Assembly: GCA_945910005.1 (NCBI GenBank)
Contig: OX246746.1
Span: forward strand, 22,453,092-22,517,091
Reading direction: 5' to 3'
Length of the DNA stretch: 64,000 bases
Source of the DNA: Isoperla grammatica
Lineage: Eukaryota; Arthropoda; Insecta; Plecoptera; Perlodidae
The stretch's first letter is position 1. Each line of letters begins with the position of its first letter. The notes beneath the pieces were generated by a model, which had not been told where the DNA came from, did not search any database, and saw only the letters and a program-made list of their open reading frames with translations. Shown piece after piece: positions 12,088-23,737 of the stretch. The position numbers and the translations under genes were made by a program.

Positions 12088-12308
12088 AAATAATTATTTC
12101 TTGGGGTATTGTCACGTGAGTTATAAAATGAGTGTTTTCACTTAGCCTACTTTTCAGTGGAGATTAGACCGGCCGAGCAGAGGGAGGTAGACCCAATGGA
12201 ACCCCTGAGGAGGATGTGTGATATCACATCAAAACGTCGGGATAGAGTGGGTTAGTCAAAACCCTCATTTTATAACTCACGTGACAATACCGCAAGTAAT
12301 TATTATTT
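12088..12308. mobile_element. Foldback element with hammerhead-like core, unit 1 copy
   Basis: The left arm (GGTATTGTCACGTGAGTTAT at about 12104) is mirrored by the right arm (ATAACTCACGTGACAATACC near 12272). Extended arms of about 45 bp run out to an AATAATTA-like edge. The centre contains CTGAGGA (12205-12211), a 6-bp stem GATGTG/CACATC, and AAAACGTC (12231-12238), the order of a hammerhead core. The unit 2 copy at 27459-27678 keeps GAAACGTC. It is non-coding. Confidence 0.7.
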
Positions 12309-12689
12309 AATATATAAGTATATATATCAACAATGCTACACAAAAATCTGAGTTAGTGCACTGTGCTAAATGTTAAGCCCTACCGACTGAATGCTATGTA
12401 CATAAAACATAAATCAGTGCAGCAACAGCTTGTTATTTGTATTGAATTTGTAATACTAATTATAGATTTAATAATCAAAATAACTAGGCCTACACTAGGT
12501 ACCAGTTCTTATTAAAATATTTGATAATATATCATTCAGCCTGTACCATAGGCCTACAAATGTGGTTTAGGCCTAAAGTTCGTCTCTATCCAAGATGTGC
12601 GCCGGCAAATAGGTTTCCTCAAAGGGAGGCTTATTTCCCGCTCACTAAGCAAGGTAGTAAACGTCAAGCTTGTCACCAGGAAGGATGCA

Positions 12690-13531
12690 CAGTTTAAAAA
12701 AGTGACCACCAATGATTTCTATTCAAATAACAAAAACCACCCGCTTGACAATAGCGAAGACGGGGGCTCAGGATTCGGTTCTTTTTCAAATGGTCGGCCA
12801 TAATTATCTCTAGCTCTAGAAAAATGACATTACTAAATGAAACTGCTAGTATTTTACTACTTTTCTTACAAACCTTTTATGAGAATGGCTTATCCTGAAC
12901 ATTTATGGTTGAAGGTCATTGTGGTTTGGAGCTGTCTTTACTATGCTAGAAGGTAGGCCAAGTGGTTTGTCAAATAAAGGGATGATTGACAACATTAGTC
13001 TCCAACAATAAGAAACAATTCCTTTTAGTTCGAAATTTGGCGGCGTGCATTTTGAATTGGGATAGAGAGTAGACTAAGATATTTGACTTCAAACAGCATT
13101 CTTGAGATATAATAAAAAAAAGGAAATTTGGCCGATTTTTTAAATGAAACTAGCCTATCCCTCCAGAGAGCCCCCAAGACCCTAACCTTCAATCAGACAT
13201 AACTTCTAGACCTAAAATAATAGTAAAATTAATACTACCGGTAGATATAGGCTTTATCAATTTATTTATCCTAGCCAACGGTATGCCTAGCTGTAGGCCT
13301 ATCCTAAATAAAGGTGGGAATTATTAACGTGCATTTAAGTCACCTTGCCAATACATGATACAACTATGAAATAGGCTAACTACGAATATGCCACACTTAC
13401 CTCCAGCATTGCTGTGTAACCAGGTAGCTGACATTTGTTTGTCTCACTGCTTTCCCATAGATGGCTTAACGATTATTCATAATTATTATTTATTTCCTTA
13501 AAACATATCTAGTACAGTAATCATCCCTTTA
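12690..13531. other. Segment absent from unit 2
   Basis: Unit 2 joins GGAAGGAT directly to TCAAATTTCAATATTCC at about 28058, skipping this roughly 840 bp. No inverted or direct repeats mark its edges, so a deletion in unit 2 is as likely as an insertion here. No gene is visible; the frame ending at 12803 has no recognisable domain. Confidence 0.5.
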
Positions 13532-13849
13532 ATTCAAATTTCAATATTCCAAAAGTGGGAGGTCAAAAAAACATCCCTAGACTTCAATAGGTAGACCTGT
13601 ATAATATGAAATCTTTATAGTGCATTGTGTAGTGGTGATACGAAACTACAAAGACCTGTGATCCAACATTTTTTGATGATGTTTAGGATTATTGAGATAA
13701 GAATAAATATCAGTAATTTTGTGTACATTTAATAGTGAGACTTTGGCCTCTATATTAAAAACTTCCATTTAGACACTAACAGCTTGGATTCAGACTTATC
13801 TTTAGCAGAGGCGGAACCACTACTACAGTACTACTACTTATCTAGGTAC

Positions 13850-14355
13850 CAGTGGCGTAAGAACCTAGCAGAGGGCCCACCAGCAAAAACAAAATTAGGC
13901 CCCCACCTCCTCATATTGTTAGTTGTGTATTTTACTGTGCGATAAAATACGTCCTGTTTCATCGTTATGACTGTGTTGCTACAAGTTCAGCCGAGTACCG
14001 TATTTGAGAAACCCCTGCATCGATGTGGTTAATCAAATTGCCGACGTCTTGCTTTCGACTCTGCAAACGAACACACCGATTACCGAGGTGTACGTTGCGC
14101 GCGCACGTTCATTTTCAATGCTCAACAACGCTAGTCCTGAAAAAGACTATCTTGAGGCATAGAACTTTTTAAATATGTTTTGAGTATTTTAGGTTTAGAA
14201 AATGATCGTTCAGTTGAATTGCCACTAGCAGAACTACGACCCTTTTTGTTTTCCCTTCGTATTATAGTTGAGAGAAACATTGGGCCTAGAGGGCCCCCCT
14301 CACTCAAGGGCCCGGTAGCACTGCTACCCCTGCTACCCCGGTAGTTACGCCACTG
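13850..14355 (+). mobile_element. hAT-derived non-autonomous element, 506 bp
   Basis: The ends CAGTGGCGTAA and TTACGCCACTG are perfect 11-bp inverted repeats. They are flanked by an exact 8-bp duplication CTAGGTAC (13842-13849 and 14356-14363). Unit 2 has a single CTAGGTAC at 28366-28373, a perfect empty site, so the insertion followed the duplication. Inside, around 14060-14160, a broken frame reads ARSFSMLN. That is a relic of the hAT transposase C-terminus and shows derivation from the same family as 7678-8676. Confidence 0.95.
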
Positions 14356-14728
14356 CTAGGTACCATACAGAATTACGGAAACCCGTAAGGGGCCCCTCCG
14401 GGTGGGGCCCCCCAAGGGGGTCTTTCTGTACATACCTATTATCATTTTTCGATTTTTAGTCATACGTATTTATATGCATTCTAACCAAAACAATAAGCTA
14501 CAAAAATTTCCCCTCCCTTCTTCTCTGTTAGTCCCACTCCTAGGGCCCCAAAGATCCTTTACTGTGCCTTACCCCACCTGGGGTCTGTCACAGTCTTCAG
14601 TGAAAAAAATGATATGATACATTAGATTAGATTAGGTTAGATTAGATTAGATTAGATTAAAGACTTAAAGGCTGCAAATGGGCCACAACTACCCAGTGGC
14701 AACCTATCCAAACCTCCCCCCTCCCTCG

Positions 14729-17542
14729 TCAACTCCTTATCGTCAATCTATTTCTAAATTCCCTTACTGACTCGCTCTCAACAACCTCCTCGGGTAATTC
14801 CCTTACCGTTCTCTCAACAAAACCAAACCTACCCAGATCACTTCTCACTACCCGACGCTGAAACTTCCAATTATGATCCCTCCTCCCTCTATAAACTCCT
14901 TCTTGCAACCTGGTCTGGATTTCCCCCCACCCTCCTTTCCCCCTAGCTGCTCTATTTAAATTACACATCCTATCACTCCTCCGTCTCTCCTCTAAGGACT
15001 CCCAACCCAGTTCCCCCATCATTGCTGTAACACTATCATAAGACCTTACCACACTCCCTAACCTATCTTCCACATACCTTCATCTCCTATCTTGTCCTGT
15101 AACCTTCCTTGCCACCCTACGCTGCACCTTCTCTAATTCCATGACCTCCCCCTTCCTATATGGATCCCACACCGCACCACCATATTCCAATATAGGCCGT
15201 ACCACTGTCTTGTAAGCCATATCCTTTACCTCCCTACTAGCTCCCTTCAAATTTCTCATAACAAACCCTAAGTTTCTATATCCCTTTCTTACACTTTCCT
15301 GCACCTGGTCCCCCCATCCCAAATCTTCGGCCAATACAATTCCCAAATACTTATACTTCTTAACCTTTTCTAGAACTACTCCCTTAAAAAATTACTCTCT
15401 CGCATCCCCTTTTAATTTACGCGTGAACCCAACTACTTTGCACTTTCCAACATTCAAACCCACCCTATTAACATCAACCCACTCCTCTATCCTGTTCAAA
15501 TCATCCTGCAACAACTTAGCATCCTCCACCCCCTTAATCACCCTATACAAGACGCAATCATCAGCAAACAACCTTAATCTTGACTCAATATCCCTTCCTA
15601 TATCATTAATAAACATTATAAATAACAGTGGTCCCAGCACCGACCCCTGCGGCACCCCGGATGTGACTTCAATAGTTGTTGATACGCTATCCCCCACCCT
15701 TACCCTCTGCGACCTATTTGCTAGAAAATCTCCCATCCACCTTACAACCCCTTTATCTGCAATCACACTATTAACCTTCCTCATCAAAATCCCATGAGAC
15801 ACTTTATCAATAGCCTTTTCAAAATCAAGGAAAACTGCATCAACCTCCTCCCCCTTATCTAGGGCCTCCCCTATGTCCTGAACAAGACCTATTAATTGCG
15901 TCTCGCAAGAATACCCCTCCCTAAACCCATGCTGGCTATCTACCAACCATCCCTCCCCCTCCAACAAAAACCTAACATAATTTGCTACTACCTTTTCCAT
16001 TATCTTGCTCCCTACCAAAGTGAGACTAACAGGTCTGTAATTCCCTACTTGACTTCTATCCCCCCCTTTATGTATTGGCACTACAAGTCCTTCCTTCCAA
16101 CCCTCCGGTATAGTACCTTCCCTTAACGATTTCCTGCAAATATCCCCTACACGCCTAACAACCCCCTCCCCCCCAATTTTCAAAAATCTACACATCAACC
16201 CATCCTGCCCCGATGCCTTTCTCCCTCCCATCTTTCCTAAAACCTTTCTAATATCAAGATTTGCTATAGTGAGAGGCTTGCTACCCCTCCCCCCTTCCCA
16301 CTGCATACTAGAATCTTCCCTCTCTTGGAATACCTCATAGTGTGAGTTCAAAGCCTCCGCTTTGTCCTTATCACCAGTAAATAACTCATCCCCAGTCCCT
16401 TTAAGTGTGGGTATTTCGCCCCCCCTTTCTGGTTCCTTAGATGTTGATACAACCTTCTCCTTTTACCTTGGAATCCCTCATCATCCATTCAGTGCAGCAT
16501 ATAATCATCCCTTGCATCGACCTTGGCCCTATTAAGAACTCCCTCCCACTCCTTAAGTTTCTCCTTCCCTTTACCTGTCTTCCTATACCTCTTATATATA
16601 TCCCTCTGCACTTCCTCTTCAAAACACCTAATTCTTTTATTATAATATACTGGGTCAGTCACACCCCCCTTAGTCACCTGCGGCACAAACCTTTCCAACA
16701 AACCCCTATATATATGCAGAAAACTTTCCCACATTTCATTTACTCCCACATCCCTACTAGACCACTCTTCATACATTACCAGTAACTCCCTTTGCAAACC
16801 CTGAACATCAGCTCTATCGTATATCCAGATTGTCTTGTCCCTACTTTCGCCATTATTTCCCTGCCTACCCTCCCACCCACTACCTAGTGCTAACTCTACT
16901 ATTGGGACCCTATGATCACTCATTCCCTCTACTACCTCCGAGTGAACCTATGCTTCCTCCGGCCTTACTAATATTACATCTAAAATGTTATTCTTCCCCA
17001 CCCCACAAATCCTCGTCCCCTCTCCTACCGTTTGCACTAACCCCTCATTAATAAGTTTACAGGCCCATTCCTGCCTTCTGCCTCCTAGATCTTCCCTCCC
17101 CCCCTCCCAGTGAACTCCAGGCAAATTTAGGTCCCCAGCTATTACTAACACTCTTCCTCTATCACCCATCACTATCTCTTCCAACCTATCTAACACTTGC
17201 CACTCCCCACTATCCTTAGGCCTGTATACTCCCACCACATCCACACAAAAACCTCCCCCCACCCTTACTTGCACACACAGCATTTCAACCACATTATATA
17301 CCCACAACAATGTAACCATAACATTCTCTCTACAGACAATCATCACCCCCCCCCCTCCCCCCATATCTATTTATATCCTTGCGAAAAACGTTATATCCCT
17401 TACGCCCTAGCTCCCCTTTCAAAATCTCGTCATCCAACCATGTTTCCACACATACCACTACATCCGGCTCGTACATTTCCATCAACGTCCACATTTGCTT
17501 TAATCTTTCCCCGCTCCTTACACTCCTACAATTAATTGACAT
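14729..17542 (-). pseudogene. Non-LTR ORF2: AP endonuclease plus reverse transcriptase, broken
   Basis: This is the retrotransposition polyprotein, which nicks target DNA and primes reverse transcription. In order: an N-terminal endonuclease (MSINCRSVRSG at 17542, VVVCVETWL, then GDLNLPGVHW and MSDHRVPIVE), a connector, and reverse transcriptase. RT motifs are NYRPVSL, DSQHGFREGYSC, GVPQGSVLGPLLF and the catalytic FADD, then a C-terminal domain with ILEYGGAVWDP. Breaks are a frameshift in the G-run near 17345, an in-frame TAG near 16946, a TGA near 16489, and a frameshift near 16400. An in-frame TAA near 15392 and TGA near 15080 follow. The catalytic residues survive even though the frame does not. 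Confidence 0.92.
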
Positions 17543-17607
17543 TATCTTAACCCTCCCCTTATCCCTCCCCTGAATATTCCTCCCTTTGCTTTGATCATCC
17601 TCCTGTC

Positions 17608-17755
17608 ACACGAGACTACCTGCTATCCTAACAAAAAGATTACCAGGCTCTCTTGCCCCACTCCTATTCAGATGCAACCCATCCCCTGATAGTAAGCACC
17701 TTCCCACCCACAACCCGCTATTAACAAAAGTTGCATCCTCTACCACACACCACAC
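17608..17755 (-). pseudogene. Non-LTR ORF1 C-terminal fragment (SGNH esterase-like end)
   Basis: Upstream of ORF2 the minus strand has an open frame from the 5' truncation to a TGA at about 17608. It includes LLSGDGLHLNRSGA. The DGLH matches block V (DxxH) of SGNH/GDSL-type esterase domains, which are known in ORF1 of CR1-type retrotransposons. Only about 45 residues survive the 5' truncation. The assignment is from the short motif and its position before the endonuclease. Confidence 0.65.
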
Positions 17756-18439
17756 TACATGATTGTGCACATTAAGCTAAGCAAAAAATAATTTTTTGTC
17801 ACATTTTGCCAGTTTCTAGACCTGCAAAGTAGGGCTTCAACAACATAGGCCTATCTAAATAGTATAAATATATTTATACTATTGTTTGTAAATATATTCA
17901 ATATTTATGTAATAGTTATATCTATATACAACAACAACAACATGCAAATAAAAGATTGGTGGTGGTGGTGCCAAACAGCAGTTTTTTGCTCTCAATCTCA
18001 ATTTAACGTAACCAATCATTGGTGACGACCAAATAGTAATGCTCGACATGCACGCAAAACCGAAAATAAGAACTAGGCCTATAGAATTGAAAGTGCAAAG
18101 TTGTTCTTTATCTTAGAGTGCATTCAGCAGACGGCCTTCACTGGTCATGGCCTGGCTATGGCCTACAGTTGAAATCTGGCGGCTCTGGCGCTAGCCGGGC
18201 CGTGGCCAATGACGTCACTCAATCATGTCACCGAACGACGGTAACATGTAGTTATATCTTTGATAGTAGCCATGTCCAGGCTGCAGCCAAGCCGCCTGCT
18301 GAATGCACCCTAAATTATGGTGGCTAGGGCAATCACTTGTATAAGCACCTCCTTTAACTTTTTGGATCTCTGATATTGCTGCAATAACTGGAGCGAGACC
18401 AGACCAAGACCAAGACAAAGAACTAGAATTACCATCCAG

Positions 18440-19010
18440 AATAATATTCGGAGAGACTAGGCCTAGGCCTACGTCCTTAGCTCTAGGCCCGAAAAAGCGT
18501 ACTGATGGGTTAGCCTAGAAGGCAAAAAGCTTAGAATTAACCAGGGGAACTAGCCTAGGCCTAGGTAGGCCTATGCTTACATGGCTTTAATTAACAGGTT
18601 AAGCATCTAGGCACGTTCACACTAGGCCTAGGCCCTAGGCTTAGGCCTACGCTTAGGCCTAGGCCTACATAAACTTTCTTCTATAAACTTTCTTCCACTC
18701 GTATTTAAGTAGTTCTAGGCCTAGGTCTAGGCCTAGGCCTAGGTCTACCTAAGAGGCTACGTCTCTAGGCATATCCTAGTAAGGGCCTAGAGGGGTGCTA
18801 TAGGGAGCATTAGGCCTCTAGGCCTCGGATACTTAACCTGAAAGCATACATAACAGCAACATAGGCCTAACCTACCTACCTATGCGGAGATAATAACATT
18901 ATAGGCTAACTAGGCCCTAGGCCTAGGCCTACGTCGGGGGGTGTACCTATGCCTAGGCTAGGGCCTAGGCCTAGGGTCTAGGCCTAACCTAGACTTAGTC
19001 CAATCTCGAA
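18440..19010. repeat. TAGGCC-hexamer-rich tract (unit 1)
   Basis: Dense TAGGCC hexamers, paralogous to 29290-29820. Hexamer number differs between the two copies, as expected for slippage. Confidence 0.85.
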
Positions 19011-19320
19011 TAATCTTACCTGACAGCATATAGCCCCTATAATATACGCATAATCACACTAATGAGTCACCATCTGAACAATTTTACAGCAGTCAGTTAA
19101 TTGATTTTATAATAAAATAGTAAAGACATTGCGGTAATCGGCAATGCTAGATTCTTGAAGAGCCGTAGGCTTGTTTAGTCTTTAGTGTTTTGTTTCCGTT
19201 CAAATGCTGTCCTCTGATTGGTTCATAAGTGACAATATGGTTTTATTCGCACAAGGAAAAGAGCGTTGCCATCTATTGGTAGTTAATAGAACTAATTGTA
19301 GCGCGTTTATTTTAAATGGT
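19005..19320 (+). repeat. Promoter-like repeat module, copy 3 of 4
   Basis: Same module as 4850-5130, with CTCTGATTGGTTCATAAG at about 19211 and CTATTGGTAGTTAAT at about 19272, followed by TAGCGCGTTTATTTTAAA. It is immediately followed by 19455-19690, which is inverted relative to 4305-4585. Confidence 0.65.
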
Positions 19321-19454
19321 AGATGTCTAGATTAATTTGGAAGTGATCGTTATCTCTTTGATTATCTATCTAATAGTATCTAATACTAATATATCTAATA
19401 ATGTTATCTAATAGTACGGGATTATTGTGTTTGTATTGTTGTGTTGTGGCCTAC

Positions 19455-19690
19455 TTAAATACAAGTTGCAGAAATTTTAAATTCAAGCTAGTGTGTAGGT
19501 GCCTATGCCTAACCTGTCCATGCAGGCCTAGGCCCATGCCTAGTTTCACCGTTTTAATGCTATCCACATAGATCTTGGGCATAGACATAGGCCTATGGAT
19601 ATGGTTTTCGGGCCAAGGACGCGCCTATCCGAATATCTATCGAGATAGTTATTCTTGTTCTTTGTCTTATTCGGTCATTGTATACAACAG
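19455..19690 (+). repeat. Inverted partner of the repeat at 4305-4585
   Basis: The reverse complement of this stretch aligns along its whole length with 4305-4585. With the promoter-like module at its left, it shows that the repeat block was rearranged by inversion between the 4-5 kb and 19 kb copies. Confidence 0.8.
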
Positions 19691-20064
19691 CATGTAATTC
19701 TTTTACTCGCGTTTTCCCCGATTCCTTCATGTGTTTCCTCACGTCTACTTGGGATTTACATTTTATTACAATGCTAATAGGCCTATGTTGTTATTAGCAA
19801 CTTTTGATTAAAATAAGTGGGGGGGGGGGGTTCAGGGAGCGACATCCCCCCAGGAAAAATTCAACATTTCAAAATTGTATCGATTATAGCTATGAAGGGC
19901 TATTTTCGAATGACATGCTGCATTTACTTAGCAACGTTCGATTAAAACAGTGGGGTCTGGGGGGCAAAAGGCCCCCCAAAAAAATAACACCTACCAATAC
20001 TATGATTGCTATGAATGGGTATTTTCAAATGACATGCTGTCATATCATTTTACCTAAAGTATTC
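19691..20064. other. Gene-free stretch
   Basis: Two imperfect direct repeats (CTATGAAGGGCTATTTTCGAA and CTATGAATGGGTATTTTCAAA type, each followed by TGACATGCTG) lie near 19890 and 20005. They follow G-runs (19820 and 19955). No gene is supported. Confidence 0.4.
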
Positions 20065-20880
20065 TTGTTTCATTTCATTTCATTTATTGATGTTCCCTTT
20101 GATAAGTACATAGTACATATATGGGTACATTAAAGCGGCACAGGCCTTGGACTAAATTAAGCTTAGAATGTAAGGATAGCCTACAGATGTTAAAGTTAAA
20201 TTAAAATACATAGGTAGCATATGATTAATTAATTAATTATACAATACAGGTAGAAAACAGTTATTTACAATTATTTGCGGGCAGTATAGACTGCACTTAC
20301 ACAGTAAATTAAATTAAATAGCTAAAATCTGACGACCTTCACTGACTCTCGGCTATTTTGAAGGATTATTTGGGTTGTGGGTGGTAAAGTCAAAAAAGTC
20401 TTTAACGGAATAGAATGCATTTTTAAATAGGTATGATTTTAGTTTGTGTTTGAATAATGTTCCACATTCGGTGTTCTTTATGTCTAATGGTATGGAGTTG
20501 AAGATTTTGCTACATAGGTATGTTGGACTGTGTTTGAAGAATGAACGTGTAAAAGATGGGATGTATATGTTAGAGTTTTTCCGGGTTGAATGTTGATGAA
20601 GCATGGCATTTTGGGGAAATTGGTCACGATTGGAATAGACAAAGATTGCAGCTGCCATTATGAGCGCTGAAGGTAGTGTTAATATTTGTAATTCAGAAAA
20701 GTTCTCTTTGCATGAATGGCGTTTGGAAATACCGGCAATTATTCTCACGGCCCTTTTTTGAATAATAAATAACCTCATGGCTACGGATGCAGATCCCCAG
20801 AACAGAATACCATAAGTTAAGATGGAATCTCGCTTCAGTTTACCAGCAATAACAGCGTTTCAAAACGTTAAAAGAGGCGC
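20065..20880 (-). mobile_element. Non-LTR retrotransposon 3' end, copy C
   Basis: On the minus strand a 141-residue frame (20778-20353) encodes an RT C-terminal tail: IIQKRAVRIIAG, SCKENFSEL and LKSYLFKNAFYS blocks. It is clearly related to the fragment at 10824-11420 but distinct in sequence. The 3' end is a short tandem tail, seen on the plus strand as TTTCATTTCATTTCATTTA at about 20068-20086. It is 5'-truncated and lies between the two duplication units. Confidence 0.85.
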
Positions 20881-22045
20881 CAGTGATTGTTCTAGCATAC
20901 TGGACCAACCAGCGTTACTGACGGCCATACCCAATGCATTTCATTCTGGTGGCCTGTAGCCCGTATTGGGATAGCCAATTCATTGATTTTTATAACATCG
21001 AAGAAAATATGGTACTATATTAGATTAATGAATGTCTAAGACTGCACCTAAACAGAAGCTTCAATTAGACCTATGACTACCTTGCTTATCAAACTTCTTA
21101 TGTAAATTTCCTCCCCTTTCCTCTGATGACGTAAAAACAAAAGGAAAAAAATGTTATTTCAGAACTATAGTTTTGATTTAAACTTGTATCAAAACTATAG
21201 TTTTTTTTTTTTTAAATTGAAAGGCTACCTAACCTTTGAAAGTAATTTAGTTACTTTTTGTACATAAATTAAAAAGTAAAGCTATGCAATTACATTTTTG
21301 GAAAAGTAACTACAGTACATAGTAATTTGATTAGGCCAATATTTTGGCTGAAGTAATAAGGAATGTAATTTCACTACTTTTAAAACGTAATTTACCCATG
21401 AGTGAAAATAAAATAAAAACAAACAAGAATTAACAGCATTTTGGCACTATTCAGCACTATGTGTCAAGCCCTTTTTTTCTAGGATATATTGCTTTTTTCT
21501 AGGAACTGTAAATTATTTATCAGGTAGCCTAGCCTATGTCTCAAGAGTGCTTCTTTAAATTAAATCGCAGATATAAATTTTAAAAAATCCCATTAGCAGC
21601 TACTTATGCCTGGCCTACCTAAAATGCATGTTTACTTTATATGGAGCTACAAACACAAGTGTGATCATTGTCTTTTAAAAAGTTGATACAATACCAGTCC
21701 AATACCAATAGCACTAAGTTATTAGTTCCTACGTTTTTTGTTTAAAAAAGACAAAATCAGAAATTACTAAAAACTACAATGGATGCTATCGTTTTCGTCC
21801 ACTGTAACCCAAATAGAAAACTGAGAAATCTCTTAATTGATTAAAAATGCCATTCCCTCTTGCATATACACATTCCTTTCAATAAATATGTAAACTTCAA
21901 GTCGCACAGTGGCGTCACTATACAGGGATAAAGACGGGCAATTGCCCACCCTCAATTTAAGTTAGCCACCCTGATGTTCCCACTCCATATCTTAATTGTT
22001 GGCTCAATTATGTGTGATTTAAAATAAGTCAATATACATATATAT

Positions 22046-22519
22046 TAGGGATGACATCGGGTATCCGTGTTACCCGAATCCAAAAATTACCCGAATCCGT
22101 TCTAAGGATTCGAATCTTGTTTTGGTACATTTTTAATTGAATTGTTGTATGCTTCAACAATGCACCAACAATAGTGATACCAAAATGACTTGTTTCCATT
22201 CAATAAAATACTTTCCCGCTCTGTAATGTTCCCATTATCGGCTTGATTAAAAATAGACTAAGCCTATTTTATGTGGTGTAATTGCTGCGGGCGAGTTCTG
22301 GTTTGCCTGTGCTCCCACCGGCTCTCGGCCTATACCCCCACCCCTTCCCGACTGTCATCACTGACTGACAGAACGCAAGCTGGCAGCTTCTGCTACGGGC
22401 GGTCTATGGCCTTCAAATAACATGTTGAGCGACGCGATTTACACTTCTAGGATTCGGGTTACCCGAATCCTTGAGGGGCTGGAATCGAATCCAGATTTTA
22501 CTACCCGATGTCATCCCTA
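22046..22519. mobile_element. Inverted-repeat MITE, 474 bp
   Basis: The ends TAGGGATGACATCGGGTA and TACCCGATGTCATCCCTA are perfect 18-bp inverted repeats. Subterminal ATTCGGGTTACCCGAATCC-type palindromes occur near both ends. The flanks are AT dinucleotide runs (CATATATA on both sides), consistent with an 8-bp target duplication but low in complexity. It is present only in unit 2. No coding region is visible. Confidence 0.88.
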
Positions 22520-22639
22520 CATATATATATATATATAGGAAAATATAGAACAGGCCTAAAGGCTAGTACATGTGTGAGAGGGTAAGAAGGATAGGAGCCA
22601 ACAGCTTACCTGAAACCATTTGGCAGGCTGCGTAGCGTA

Positions 22640-22735
22640 GATGACACAAAACAAAAAACACAACACAAATACTTCTGGACGTTTCGACGCTTCGGTCTTG
22701 GTCACCTGGTGACCAAGACCAAACTGGGGCAAACT
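22640..22735 (-). repeat. GAAACGTC-bearing hairpin segment
   Basis: On the minus strand the order is GGTCTTGGTCACC, its reverse complement GGTGACCAAGACC, then CGAAGCGTCGAAACGTCC. The inverted pair (about 22702-22729 on the plus strand) forms a hairpin. The following CGAAACGTCC is the motif also found at 11932 and 27601. It resembles the hammerhead-derived relics of Penelope-like elements. Confidence 0.5.
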
Positions 22736-23274
22736 GGGGGCAGTGAGTCAGTGCCAGCTCATGCGGCCCGTGTCAATGAGCGCTATCAACCATCAAAAGC
22801 CGACCAGCAACTGCACCCCCCCCCCCCCCCTCCCCAAAATCACCCAAGAAGCACTATTGCAATCGACAACATTGTTATTGGTTAACACAACACCAGAAAA
22901 TGTTTTCCCTCAAATTACAAACCGGTACAAACACATAATTTTGAATGACACTCTCGGGATCCGGTAACTACAAAGTGTTCTGAAGATGTACTACTGTAGC
23001 AATAAAACTGGTATGTCTGGTCACCCAACCCTTTAGGCTCAATTACTGAACACAATATTCTGGAACTCAGCTATGCTAGGAATAGAAAGAACTCCTTAGC
23101 AAAATCTCTGGGTTTAATTGTTAGCCTATACTTAGTGGAGCCTATAGCCTATACTCAATCAGCTACCAGCTAATTGAGCTCAATCAGGCAATTAGCTTGT
23201 TCAGAACTTCTACAAGTATACCATGCCCATTTCCGTTCTATTCTATCATATGGTATATTTTTACATTTACATTC

Positions 23275-23737
23275 ATATTTCAAAAAAGAGCTATAAGAAT
23301 CCTGACTGGTAACTCCCGACGCCAGTCTTGTAGGGAACACTTCACCAGGCTCCGGATTCTAACTCTTTCATCCACCCTTATCATGTCTGCAGCTGTATTC
23401 GTTTGTGCCAACGCAGACCTATTCCCACTCAGTACTTCATGCCATTCCCACAAAACTAGATCTAGATCTAATATCTTTTACAAGCCCTTTAACCTTTTAT
23501 TCAAACAACGCCCCTAATACCTATGCATGAAAATATACAATCATCTGGCCTACCGCTATCTACAAAACAATCAGCATCATTACCTTCATTCAAAGACAAA
23601 CTAAAATCTTTCCTATTAAGTAATGCATTCTATAACCTGGATGACTTCTTTTCTTTCTCCACTGCCCAACCCATTGAATAAAATGATGTTGCGTACTATA
23701 AACGTTAATTATTACCTGTTTAAAATACCTATTATAT
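23275..23737 (+). mobile_element. Non-LTR retrotransposon 3' fragment, copy B
   Basis: Paralogue of 10824-11285, with the same FQKRAIRIL, SCREHF and LRILTLSS blocks and shared 5' truncation. It is cut at 23737 by the LTR of the gypsy derivative, so its tail is missing. The frame is broken near 23500-23517. Confidence 0.85.

Larger units (their letters stand above)
14623..17755 (-). mobile_element. CR1-like non-LTR retrotransposon, 5'-truncated, 3.1 kb
   Basis: This is a nearly complete element on the minus strand. It runs from an ORF1 remnant through endonuclease and reverse transcriptase to a (TAATCT)n tail at 14623-14657. It is flanked by a 5-bp duplication TACAT (14618-14622 and 17756-17760). 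The paralogous site in unit 2 (about 28600) is uninterrupted, which fixes both ends and shows insertion after the duplication. The coding strand is G-rich, so the plus strand is strikingly C-rich, unlike neighbouring sequence. Several stops and frameshifts mean the copy is dead. CR1-like assignment rests on the APE-RT layout and the esterase-like ORF1 end. Confidence 0.93.
7553..19425. repeat. Segmental duplication, unit 1
   Basis: This block is collinear with 21679-30180. Matching segments include 7553-7677 with 21679-21810, 8685-8960 with 21810-22020, 9536-9990 with 22735-23205, and 10830-11285 with 23280-23735. Further on, 11730-14617 matches 27120-28602 and 17761-19425 matches 28611-30180. 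Differences are insertions or deletions at element boundaries, giving empty sites for several insertions. By eye, aligned segments are mostly identical with scattered substitutions. Confidence 0.85.

Noticed and set aside
15423..17573. Pro/Ser/Leu-rich plus-strand frames
   Set aside because: Shadows of the purine-rich minus-strand retrotransposon ORF2.
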